Shown here one piece after another: positions 54,125 through 62,786 of a stretch of DNA of 64,000 nucleotides (position 1 is its first letter; every line of letters starts with the position of its first letter). The stretch comes from Anseongella ginsenosidimutans. Lineage in GTDB: Bacteria > Bacteroidota > Bacteroidia > Sphingobacteriales > Sphingobacteriaceae. Made by a program: the position numbers and the translations under genes. The notes beneath the pieces were generated by a model. It searched no databases, was not told where the DNA came from, and saw only the letters and a list, made by a program, of their open reading frames with translations. The stretch covers positions 248,001-312,000 of the forward strand of contig NZ_CP042432.1 in the NCBI RefSeq assembly GCF_008033235.1, in the 5' to 3' direction.

Positions 54125-55587
54125 TTAGTCTTTCAGAGCAGCTTCCCTTTCCGGGAAACCGGGCTCATGTGTTTCATTTAAGGTTTGCCAGTTAAAGTTA
54201 TCCGGGAACAGCCAGGTACAGGCCACGACAGTGATCATGGAAACGGCCGCTCCCACCAGGGCTCCGGTGTACCAGCCAAGGCGGAAATAGGCAATAAGGC
54301 CCACAATGGTTCCCAGCACCATTCCCATAATGGCTCCATAAGCGTTTGCTTTTTTCCAATACAGGCCGGTGGCAACCGGCCAGATAGTACTTCCTACCAG
54401 GGGGCCGGCAAAGAAAAGGACCGTAGCCAGCGTACCAATCCTGGGAAGGCAGACAATCAGCGCCACCACGCCCAGCCCCAGCACGATCCATGAAGAAATT
54501 TTCCGCAGTTTCCGGCCGGAAGCGGAAGGATTGATCATTTTACGGTAAATATCTTCGGTTATCAGGTCGGCGGTAGATGCCAGCAGGCTGTCCAGGCTGG
54601 AGGCCAGCGAGCAGAAGAATACCATGAATACCACGACGGCGCCCGCCTTGCCCAGGACATTCGCTGCCACCAAAGGGCCCACCATGTCCGGACTGGTAAT
54701 ATTGATGCCCAGGGAACCCGAAGCCAGGGCAATGAAGCCGGCGGCCACGGGAATCGGAAGCCATGAAAAGCCGGCCAGCAGGTACGCCTTCTTTCCCACT
54801 GTGCTTCGCATGGCATGGGCCCTGCTCCACCAGACGTTACTGTGAAATACTTCACCCAGCCCGAAAAGCAGGTTATTGAACACCGCCATCATTGCCGCAG
54901 GCATCAGCGCGTTCAGCAGCATGGGCCGCTCCTCACGAAGATCCGAATAGATCTGGTCCATGTCAACTACCTGGAAAACCGCCACCCCGATGATCACCAC
55001 GCCAATCATAATCAGCACCGATTGGATATAATCCGTTCCTATCACGGCATAAAGGCCTCCAAACAGCGTATAGGTAACACATACCCCAGTATAACTGCGG
55101 TGCCGATCTCATAGGGAATACCTGCGATGGCATTCATCAGAATGCCTCCGGCCATTCCCATGCTGATGAGCCAGAAAAAACCGTAAAATATACTAATTAC
55201 CAGGAACAGGATCCAGGCAGGCTTCCCGTAGCGCAGGCGAATGAAATCACCGCTGGTGTACCCGTTGGGCATCAGGGTCCGGATACGTTTCGCAAGCGGG
55301 GCGAATAAAAGCAAGCCCAGGGCTCCGGTGGAATAAGCCAGCATTCCCCAGATACCCAGTTCCAGGGCAAACTGCGGCGCCAGCATGGTCGTGTTGGAAG
55401 TAACCCAGGTAGCCATTACGGTCGCAGTGCCGAATGCCAGCCCTACATTCCGGCCGGCCAGCATATAGCCCTCCATGTTTTTGGCCTTCTTGCCCCAGTA
55501 AACTCCGAGAACAATCCACAGCACACTAAGCAGGGCAAGGAGGAGCCAGCCAATTTCCGGTGATATAATATACGACTGGTGCGTCAT
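54125..55587 (-). pseudogene. Sodium:solute symporter (SSS family), frameshifted
   Basis: The N-terminal part (ATG 55587) covers about four helices with AGRNVGLAFGTATVMATW and NGYTSGDFIRLRYGKP, then leaves the family sequence and stops at 55042. The family sequence resumes in another frame as YTLFGGLYAVIGTDYIQSV and continues to 54125. One more G in the run at 55084-55087 would join both into one protein of about 485 residues with 12-13 helices. Substrate unknown; the operon partners (carbamoyltransferase, AsnB) make an amino acid or nucleobase-related solute plausible. Assembly indel and true mutation are both possible. Confidence 0.85.
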
Positions 55588-55596
55588 GCTTATTTC

Positions 55597-56052
55597 TTAT
55601 TGAATTTGAGCGGATTTCCTGACGCCGTACAGGACCATGCCGGCTGTGCAGAGAAAGACAAGTCCTCCGAGGCCCAACAAGACATAGGTGAGCGTTAAAG
55701 AATGATGGATTACTTCCAGTTTCAGCACATTGGACCAATCCTGGCCCTGTTCCCTGACACGAAAATAATAAGTACCGTTTTCAAGGCCGGAAATAAAGGT
55801 AGCCCGGTCCGGCCCCTGGTAGATGGTTTTAGCTTCGCTAAAGGATTCCCCGCCAGCCTGCTGCACTTCGAAAATGCGGGCTGCGGCAGGCGGCTGCCAT
55901 TCAAGCTTAATATGCCCGGCATTTGAAACGCCGCCTTCAGCCGAATAAAGTCTGATTTCCTGACCAGCCCCCAGGGCAGGAGCAGCCATCAGCATCAGCA
56001 AAAAGAAGATAACCCGGTGATTTATCTGTACGTTCGGATAGAGAAACGTCAT
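55597..56052 (-). CDS. Membrane-anchored FN3-like protein
   Basis: A 151-residue protein: signal peptide (to about residue 29), an FN3-like beta-sandwich (HIKLEWQPPAAARIFEVQ, ISGLENGTYYFRVREQG) and a C-terminal transmembrane helix (about 120-142) followed by a short basic tail. The domain should face the periplasm. It lies 9 bases upstream of the symporter gene on the same strand, so a link to transport is likely, but no function is known. Confidence 0.7.
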   Translation of the reverse strand: MTFLYPNVQINHRVIFFLLMLMAAPALGAGQEIRLYSAEGGVSNAGHIKLEWQPPAAARIFEVQQAGGESFSEAKTIYQGPDRATFISGLENGTYYFRVREQGQDWSNVLKLEVIHHSLTLTYVLLGLGGLVFLCTAGMVLYGVRKSAQIQ

Positions 56053-56137
56053 TAATTACAAATATGACGGTTCTCATCGACTTACGCAAGAAATCACCGG
56101 GTTATTTTAAATTAATGGTTATTTTTCTTTAAGAATA

Positions 56138-56842
56138 CTATCTCGGAACAGCGACCTGCAGAGTGGCGATACGATAAATATTCTCATAAGGTTTCCCTGT
56201 AACTTCGTCTCCCTTTCCGGCTTCGATCAGGTAGGTTCCCGTCCATTCGGGCGTGAAAGAGCCTTTTCCTGAAGCGTCAGCCTGGAAACTCTTAGACCAG
56301 CCGCTGGGGGCGAAGGCCGTGACATATGCTTCGGCAACCGGGCCTTCCGGAGAATGACAGGAAACAGAAAGGGTCTTGCCTTTTCCTGATTTGGCGGCCG
56401 GATCAGCGTAAAGATACAGCTCGTTGGTCCCGGAGGCATAGTCTGAAGATGCCAAAGCGTCGCCTACACGTACCAGGGCGGTAGCATTGAACTGGTATAG
56501 CGTACCCCCGGATATTTCCGCCACGTTATGGGAAACACTCAAGGTGTACAAGCCATCGGCGGAAGGGGTAAAAGCGGCCGAAAAATGATCGCCCTGGTTG
56601 GAAACCTTTAATTGCTCCTTACTTCCGTCAGGTTTTACCAGCCAAAGGGTGAAGCTGCTTACATCGGACCACCAGTCTTCGATCTTGTCAGGAACACCAG
56701 CTGCGGGTTCCCCGTAAAATACCTTCACGGTATGTTCTTTCCCGGATTTGCCGGAAGAATTGGATTCTATCCATAAGGCGTGGGCTGAAAGGTGCAGGGA
56801 AGCTGTTCCGAGCAGCAGTAAAAGCATCATTGATCTTAACAT
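56138..56842 (-). CDS. DUF4198-type periplasmic protein
   Basis: A 234-residue secreted protein with signal peptide ending at about residue 20 (SLHLSAHALW). The beta-rich body with KVFYGEPAAGVPDKIEDWW and DGLYTLSVSHN fits the DUF4198 family, whose members are often linked to transition-metal uptake and TonB receptors. Consistent with that, its promoter has the same palindromic operator as the TonB receptor gene at 28 kb. Metal specificity unknown. Confidence 0.75.
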   Translation of the reverse strand: MLRSMMLLLLLGTASLHLSAHALWIESNSSGKSGKEHTVKVFYGEPAAGVPDKIEDWWSDVSSFTLWLVKPDGSKEQLKVSNQGDHFSAAFTPSADGLYTLSVSHNVAEISGGTLYQFNATALVRVGDALASSDYASGTNELYLYADPAAKSGKGKTLSVSCHSPEGPVAEAYVTAFAPSGWSKSFQADASGKGSFTPEWTGTYLIEAGKGDEVTGKPYENIYRIATLQVAVPR

Positions 56843-56896
56843 AATTGTATGGTTGAATTCTTAAGCTATGCCGGGCGTATTTTGCCGGATGCTGTG

Positions 56897-56930
56897 CAAA
56901 TATAAAATTATTTATATTAAGTCTAAATAA
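56897..56930 (-). promoter_or_regulatory. Putative metal-repressor operator and -7 box of the DUF4198 gene
   Basis: On the minus strand a 23-bp palindrome TTATTTA-N9-TAAATAA (56930-56908, perfect arms) is followed after 3 bases by TATATTTG (56904-56897), a perfect TAnnTTTG -7 element. The start codon lies 54 bases further on. Sequence and spacing match the site before the TonB receptor gene (28353-28386). A repressor bound here would block the promoter. Confidence 0.7.
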
Positions 56931-56985
56931 ATTAATAACCCTGTTCTTGTTGAATAGAGCGGCCGGTTTCTTCGGCTTCTTTTTA

Positions 56986-56993
56986 TACATTTG
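56986..56993 (+). promoter_or_regulatory. -7 element TACATTTG of lutB
   Basis: TACATTTG followed by CA matches the TAnnTTTG -7 element exactly and ends 5 bases before the ATG at 56999. Transcription would begin at or next to the start codon, so lutB mRNA may be leaderless. No good -33 box is seen. Confidence 0.5.
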
Positions 56994-56998
56994 CATAT

Positions 56999-58375
56999 AT
57001 GAGCCAGCATTCAGAAGAATTCTTAGTCGCCTCGGAAGTTAAAGCCTTTGACCTGGACCACCGGCGTACCATCAATTATAACATGGGAAAGTACCAGACA
57101 GCCGTCACAAAAGGGCTTTCCCGCTTTAACAACCTGGAAAACTCGAAACGGCGGGCTCATACCATCAAGTGGAAGACGATAGAAAACCTAGACAAATACC
57201 TGCTGGAATTTGAACAGAATTTCACCCGCAAAGGCGGGAAGGTAATCTGGGCGAATAATGCGGAGGAGGCTAACAAAGAGATTCTCCAGCTATTAAAGCA
57301 GCGGAATATTAAAACCGTGGTAAAGTCAAAATCCATGGCCACAGAAGAGATCGAGCTTAATGAAGTCCTGGAACACGAGGGGATAGAAGCCCTGGAAACT
57401 GATCTTGGAGAATACATTATCCAGCTGCTGGGCCAGAAACCTTATCATATCGTCACTCCGGCCATGCACCTCTCCAAAGAGGATATTGCAAAATTATTCC
57501 ATGAAAAGTTTGGAACGCCGGTTAACGCCACCCCGGAAGAACTAACGCTCAAAGCAAGGGAGCTGCTCCGCGATAAATACCTGGAAGCGGGCGCGGGGAT
57601 CACGGGGGGGAATTTTATGATCGCTAACACCGGCAGTATCTGCATCACGGAGAACGAAGGGAACGGCCGCCTTTCCACGACCTTTCCCAAGATCCATATT
57701 GCGGTGGTAGGCATTGAAAAGATTATTCCCAACCTGGCGGACCTCGATATTTTCTGGCCCCTGCTGGCTACCCATGGAACCGGTCAGAACATCACGGTTT
57801 ATAACTCTGTATTCAGCGGCCCCCGGCAGGCCGATGAACTGGACGGCCCGGAAGAGATGTACGTGGTGCTGCTGGACAATGGCCGCAGTAATCTCCTGGC
57901 CCGGAAAGAACAGCGGGAAGGCCTTTATTGTATCCGCTGCGGCGCCTGCCTGAATGCCTGCCCGATTTACCAGAACGTGGGCGGGCATACTTACGAAACC
58001 ACCTACAGCGGCCCCATTGGCTCCATTATCACGCCCCATTTCCAGGGCATGAAGGAATTCAAGCACCTCAGCTATGCATCCAGCCTATGCGGGAAATGTA
58101 CCGAAGTTTGCCCGGTAAAAATTGAAATACACAAAATACTGCTCCTCAACCGCCGGGATTCGGTGGACGAAGACATGGCCCCCAAGACGGAGATGTGGGG
58201 ATGGTACTTCTGGAAGAACGCCATGCTGCGCCGTAAATTCATGAACGGGGTAAGCGGAAAATGGAAAAGCTGGTTCATGAAGACATTTTTCAGGCGTGCC
58301 TGGGGCAAGCGGCGCGAACTTCCCCCCTTCCCTCCCAAATCCTTTAACGAGATCTGGAAGGAAAACCATCCTTAG
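56999..58375 (+). CDS. lutB: Iron-sulfur lactate utilisation protein LutB
   Basis: A 458-residue LutB/LldF protein. The N-terminal LUD domain (about residues 60-300) is followed by two 4Fe-4S ferredoxin-type motifs, CIRCGACLNACP and CGKCTEVCPVKI, and a C-terminal region including FNEIWKE. With LutA and LutC it oxidises L-lactate to pyruvate in the cytoplasm. lutA and lutC are not adjacent here: downstream lies the hairpin and AT-rich module, which may have separated or replaced neighbours. Confidence 0.93.
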   Translation: MSQHSEEFLVASEVKAFDLDHRRTINYNMGKYQTAVTKGLSRFNNLENSKRRAHTIKWKTIENLDKYLLEFEQNFTRKGGKVIWANNAEEANKEILQLLKQRNIKTVVKSKSMATEEIELNEVLEHEGIEALETDLGEYIIQLLGQKPYHIVTPAMHLSKEDIAKLFHEKFGTPVNATPEELTLKARELLRDKYLEAGAGITGGNFMIANTGSICITENEGNGRLSTTFPKIHIAVVGIEKIIPNLADLDIFWPLLATHGTGQNITVYNSVFSGPRQADELDGPEEMYVVLLDNGRSNLLARKEQREGLYCIRCGACLNACPIYQNVGGHTYETTYSGPIGSIITPHFQGMKEFKHLSYASSLCGKCTEVCPVKIEIHKILLLNRRDSVDEDMAPKTEMWGWYFWKNAMLRRKFMNGVSGKWKSWFMKTFFRRAWGKRRELPPFPPKSFNEIWKENHP

Positions 58376-58427
58376 TGCTGTGTTAAGCGTGAACTTGCAG
58401 CACCAAGCCTTGGTCTTGTCGCCCCGG

Positions 58428-58538
58428 GCGGCTTAGCGTAGTGGGGGCTTTCAGTACTAAAGTTCATACGAAGCACACAGTTCAAATCTAGCACAAATTT
58501 TCATACGAAGAACGTCAGCCCCCATTACGCCAAACCGC
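58428..58538. repeat. Long imperfect hairpin with 22-bp arms at edge of AT-rich module
   Basis: Arms 58428-58449 (beginning GCGGCTTAGCG, ending GGGGGCT) and 58517-58538 (beginning AGCCCCC, ending AAACCGC) are inverted copies matching at 19 of 22 positions. The 67-base interior contains a direct repeat TTCATACGAAG at 58463-58473 and 58500-58510. It lies after lutB with no coding potential. The right arm abuts the left end of the inverted repeat that bounds the AKR/Crp module. It recalls attC-like folded recombination sites, but no recombinase is present in the window. Confidence 0.65.
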
Positions 58539-58576
58539 TGTTACAGGCAGTGTTTCTTCAGTTGTTACGGTGTTCT

Positions 58577-59563
<987 letters not shown>

Positions 59564-59633
59564 TTAAAATTTGACACCGCAAAGGTTGTTCAATAAAAAA
59601 TGAAACCATTTGCCATTTGGCAAAAAGTGAAAT

Positions 59634-60203
59634 TTAACGGATATTTTTTCTTATTCTGCTCAATGAAGATTGCGTAATTCCCAAATAGGAAGCGATGTAG
59701 GATAGGGGAACTCGATTTGCCAATGTTGGAAATTTGTCAATGAATTCACTGTAACGGGTAGCTGCATCTTGAGAAACTAATTTGCTTCTTCTTTCTATTT
59801 TTTCAGTGTGTTGTTTGTTGTTTATCTTTTGTATAATTTTTTCCCAACCTATAATGGTATCAGAAATTTCCTTCCAGTCTTTTTTTGAAAACACTGTGAG
59901 TTTGCAATCAGTAACGGCTTGCAAATATTCGGAAGGAGTATAGTTTCCATCTAAATTTGGCCCATCTAAAATCAAAAGATTTTCATCAATAAAGTATCTT
60001 GTATATTCTACGCCTTTGCTATCGTAATAATAAACACGAATCACACCATCTGTAAGAAAACCGATTTGTTTAACAGTTTTTCCTGCTTCCCAATAATAGT
60101 CGTCTTTGCGAAGTTCTAACTCCGTTGTTTTGCCTGTAATAAGGTCAATTTGTTGTTTGTTCAAATTGCCAAACTGTAAAACGTAGTCAATGAATTTTTC
60201 CAT
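59634..60203 (-). CDS. Crp/Fnr family transcriptional regulator
   Basis: A 189-residue protein starting at ATG 60203. The N-terminal cNMP-binding-like beta-roll (YYWEAGKTVKQIGFLTDG, RVYYYDSKGVEYTRYF) lacks the cysteines expected for an Fnr iron-sulfur sensor. The C-terminal helix-turn-helix reads VPLSYIASYLGITQSSLSRIRK. Ligand unknown. It lies in the AT-rich module with the aldo/keto reductase, its likely target. Confidence 0.9.
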   Translation of the reverse strand: MEKFIDYVLQFGNLNKQQIDLITGKTTELELRKDDYYWEAGKTVKQIGFLTDGVIRVYYYDSKGVEYTRYFIDENLLILDGPNLDGNYTPSEYLQAVTDCKLTVFSKKDWKEISDTIIGWEKIIQKINNKQHTEKIERRSKLVSQDAATRYSEFIDKFPTLANRVPLSYIASYLGITQSSLSRIRKNIR

Positions 60204-60309
60204 TCAGCAAAGTTAGTTGTTGTTATCAGTCGGTCATTGTCATTTGGCAAAAAATGTCGGATTGTGCGGTTGTCTAAGATTGCCTGTAACACTAGTATTA
60301 ACGCGGTAA

Positions 60310-61212
60310 TTACCTGCTGCTTTTCCCGCCGCCCAGCTGGAACACCCTGCTGATATTAAAACCGAAGTGAATATTGCCTTTAAAAAAGTCGCCGCTGGTC
60401 TCGGTCAGGAAACCTCTTTCGGTCATTTGCCGGGCATTGGTAAAATGCAGCTGGAATACATGCCCGCCGGTTTCTATATCCAGCCCAATAGCAAAAGGGT
60501 TATGAGAACCGGCTGCGTCCTCGCGGAAACGGTAAAAATATTCAAGATTGAGTGACATCCGCTCGCTGAGCTTGTACCGTGCGCCCGCGCCCAGGGCGGG
60601 AAGATCAACCGGGTCTTCGTTCAGGGGCACCAGATTCCGGTGAAGGAGTGTTGGTGAAAGCTGCAGGGAAAAAGCCTCTCCGAACTTCCTGGCCAGCAGC
60701 ACCTGGGTAACATAGGCCCAGCGGTGTTTAAAGTCCCGCCGTACAACAGCTTCATCGGAAGTAGCCGTGGTATTGACCGTCGCCTCCAGGAAAAGCGCCG
60801 CGCTGAACGGCATACGGTCATCACGAGTCTGATCCAGGAAGCGATATTTCAGGAATCCGTCTACCATTTTATTGAAAGAACTGCGCTGCAGCGCTACCTG
60901 AAGTTTATCGCTGATGCCATACTCAAGACTAAGCATGGTATTGGCGTCATCCAGGCCAAAGAAGGTCTGCACGCCGTTATCGACCTGTCCGAAACGATGG
61001 GAGATCACCAACTGCAGTTCCCCGGCGCCCGATCCCTCGATACTTTGCCCGTTAATGATCCGGCTTGCTTTAAAAGTAGCGATCACTTTATCGTATTCAG
61101 CTGTCCCGGCCGAATCAAGTACCGAAAGCAGGCTGTCCTGGGCAAGGCTCCCTGAAGGCAATCCCGCCTGCAGCAGAAAAAGCGCTATGGCGAATAAGAC
61201 GTTGTTTTTCAT
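60310..61212 (-). CDS. DUF5777 family beta-barrel protein
   Basis: A 300-residue protein with a signal peptide (to about residue 24). Alternating amphipathic strands (VISHRFGQVDNGVQTFFGLDDA, LQVALQRSSFNK, NLEYFYRFRED) suggest an outer-membrane barrel, and GELQLVISHRFG is characteristic of the DUF5777 family (key residues only). It is the last gene of a minus-strand group with YceI and two cytochrome-like lipoproteins, a neighbourhood that recurs in Bacteroidota and is probably linked to a periplasmic redox or lipid carrier function. Confidence 0.85.
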   Translation of the reverse strand: MKNNVLFAIALFLLQAGLPSGSLAQDSLLSVLDSAGTAEYDKVIATFKASRIINGQSIEGSGAGELQLVISHRFGQVDNGVQTFFGLDDANTMLSLEYGISDKLQVALQRSSFNKMVDGFLKYRFLDQTRDDRMPFSAALFLEATVNTTATSDEAVVRRDFKHRWAYVTQVLLARKFGEAFSLQLSPTLLHRNLVPLNEDPVDLPALGAGARYKLSERMSLNLEYFYRFREDAAGSHNPFAIGLDIETGGHVFQLHFTNARQMTERGFLTETSGDFFKGNIHFGFNISRVFQLGGGKSSR

Positions 61213-61219
61213 TATTAAA

Positions 61220-61774
61220 TCAATTTGTTTTCGGTTTATAGTGGTATTCCAGCTTTACATCCACTATTTCAGCAATATTCCGCACGACCAGCCTGGGTAT
61301 GGTAATCCCGTGGTCTTTCAGGGCTACCCGGAAGCTGGATTCCAGCAGCAGCTCCTCGCCTTTCTTTTCCAGCGTACCAGCGGCTTTCACGGGCTTTTCA
61401 ACGCCATGAATGCTAAGTATCCCTTTCGCCTGTACCTCTTGCTTTCCCTGCCGCGAGGGCTCAAAGCCCAGGATCTTTCCTTTGAATGTGGCTGTAGGGT
61501 ATTTATCAGACTCCAGATAATTCTCATTAAAATGTTCCTGCATCAGGGATTTCCGGAACTGAAAGCCTCTTATAGGGATCAGGAATACAATTTCAGCGTT
61601 TCCGAGATTCAATACACTGGCTCCCCCGTCATTCCGGGCGGCTATGTCTTCCAGCGGAGCCTTTGAAAAAAAGGAAGTTTCGCTTTTATAGGACTGGTAA
61701 ACCTGGGCCTTTGCTTCCCTTCCTGCCATAAGCAGCAGCATAGCCACCACATATTTCACATGATATCTTTTCAT
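61220..61774 (-). CDS. YceI family periplasmic protein
   Basis: A 184-residue protein with a signal peptide ending AKAQ at about residue 24. The body follows the YceI lipocalin-like pattern: FQFRKSLMQEHFNENYLESDKYPTATFKG and LSIHGVEKPVKAAG (key residues). YceI proteins bind isoprenoid-type lipids in the periplasm. It lies 7 bases from the DUF5777 gene and 20 bases from the cytochrome-like gene, so the group is probably one operon. Confidence 0.92.
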   Translation of the reverse strand: MKRYHVKYVVAMLLLMAGREAKAQVYQSYKSETSFFSKAPLEDIAARNDGGASVLNLGNAEIVFLIPIRGFQFRKSLMQEHFNENYLESDKYPTATFKGKILGFEPSRQGKQEVQAKGILSIHGVEKPVKAAGTLEKKGEELLLESSFRVALKDHGITIPRLVVRNIAEIVDVKLEYHYKPKTN

Positions 61775-61794
61775 CTTCTTCCCTTTCTGCCTGG

Positions 61795-62145
61795 TTAATT
61801 GTCCTTTTTTCCCTGATCTACCCAGCAGGTGATCATATTGATCTCTTCGCTTGTCAACACGATCCCCGAATAGGGCGGCGGCATGGAACCTTCCCGGGTA
61901 CGCTTTTTTATTTCATCCGCATACTCCAGTATATTTTCCTTTACCATAAAATCCGGAAGCCCGGTCCCCGCCGTATGGCAGCCGTCAATGGCGCAATTGC
62001 TCTGGAGCAAAGGCATGATGTCCCCGCTCAGGCTTACGGGAACGGAACAGTCAGGACGGTCAAACAAAGCTTCTTCACTATCGCCGGAGCAGGAAAAACT
62101 CCATACCAGGGCCATAAAACTGGCTGTTATTATCAGTTTTTTCAT
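61795..62145 (-). CDS. c-type cytochrome-like lipoprotein (small)
   Basis: About 116 residues from ATG 62145 (an upstream TTG extension is less likely). A lipoprotein signal (ALVWSFSCSGD) precedes a short domain with one heme-binding CAIDGCH motif and the late SMPPPYSG, offering the distal Met, then ITCWVDQGKKDN. It should be a periplasmic or surface mono-heme carrier. It follows the SprB-like cytochrome gene closely. Confidence 0.8.
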   Translation of the reverse strand: MKKLIITASFMALVWSFSCSGDSEEALFDRPDCSVPVSLSGDIMPLLQSNCAIDGCHTAGTGLPDFMVKENILEYADEIKKRTREGSMPPPYSGIVLTSEEINMITCWVDQGKKDN

Positions 62146-62162
62146 TGTAATGTGTTTATAAA

Positions 62163-62735
62163 TCAATTGTTAACAGGGGCGCCTTCTGCTACCCAGGCGG
62201 CAATAGCGGCTTTTTCGGCGGAACTCAGGGAGCCTCCCTTAGGCATCCGCCCGGCCTGCACTTCGGTGTTAATGCGCGAGGCATTTGCTTTTACCTTGTC
62301 ATCGGTACTCAGGTCCGCATGCGGAAAGCCCGGCTGCCCGGCTTGTTTATGGCAGCTCCAGCAAACATCTTCGATAATTGGCCTGATCTGCGCGTCGTAG
62401 GAAACCTGTGAATCCGCCAATTCGTCAACGGTAAACTGCTGACTGGCCGTACAGGTTTCCCCGTCTTTCGCCGTCACGGTGTAGGTTCCTGCCGCGAGTC
62501 CCGAAAATGTGGGAGAAGTTTGAAAATTGCTCCCGTCAATACTGAAGGTAAAACCGGCGCTGCCGCTGGCATTCGCGGTGAGGCTGCCATCATTTTCTCC
62601 TTCGTGGGCATTGGTGATGGAGGCTGTCAGGGAGATATTCCGCGACGCACAGGGGTCAGCATCGTCTTCCGAACAGGCTCCAAGCCAAAGGGGGGCGGTG
62701 AACAGTAAACTGACCGCATACATTGATGCTCTCAT
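62163..62735 (-). CDS. Lipoprotein with SprB-like repeat fused to c-type cytochrome domain
   Basis: A 190-residue lipoprotein (lipobox LWLGACSED). Residues about 33-105 form one SprB-type beta module (AHEGENDGSLTANASGSAGFTFSIDG, LAAGTYTVTAKDG; key residues). The C-terminal 80 residues carry one heme motif CWSCH, then GRMPKGGSLSSAEKAAIAAWV with the likely distal Met. The combination suggests a surface-displayed electron carrier. It heads the YceI/DUF5777 operon; the gap to the barrel gene upstream is 51 bases. Confidence 0.82.
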   Translation of the reverse strand: MRASMYAVSLLFTAPLWLGACSEDDADPCASRNISLTASITNAHEGENDGSLTANASGSAGFTFSIDGSNFQTSPTFSGLAAGTYTVTAKDGETCTASQQFTVDELADSQVSYDAQIRPIIEDVCWSCHKQAGQPGFPHADLSTDDKVKANASRINTEVQAGRMPKGGSLSSAEKAAIAAWVAEGAPVNN

Positions 62736-62786
62736 ACTTGTTTGATTTTAATTTGTGTTTCATTGGATCAGTTTTTACGTATGCGC

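Noticed and set aside
58376-58560. Integron attC site
   Set aside because: A GTTAAGC core exists at 58382, but the matching RYYYAAC core is missing at the other end, and no integron integrase is in the window. Kept only as a hairpin element.
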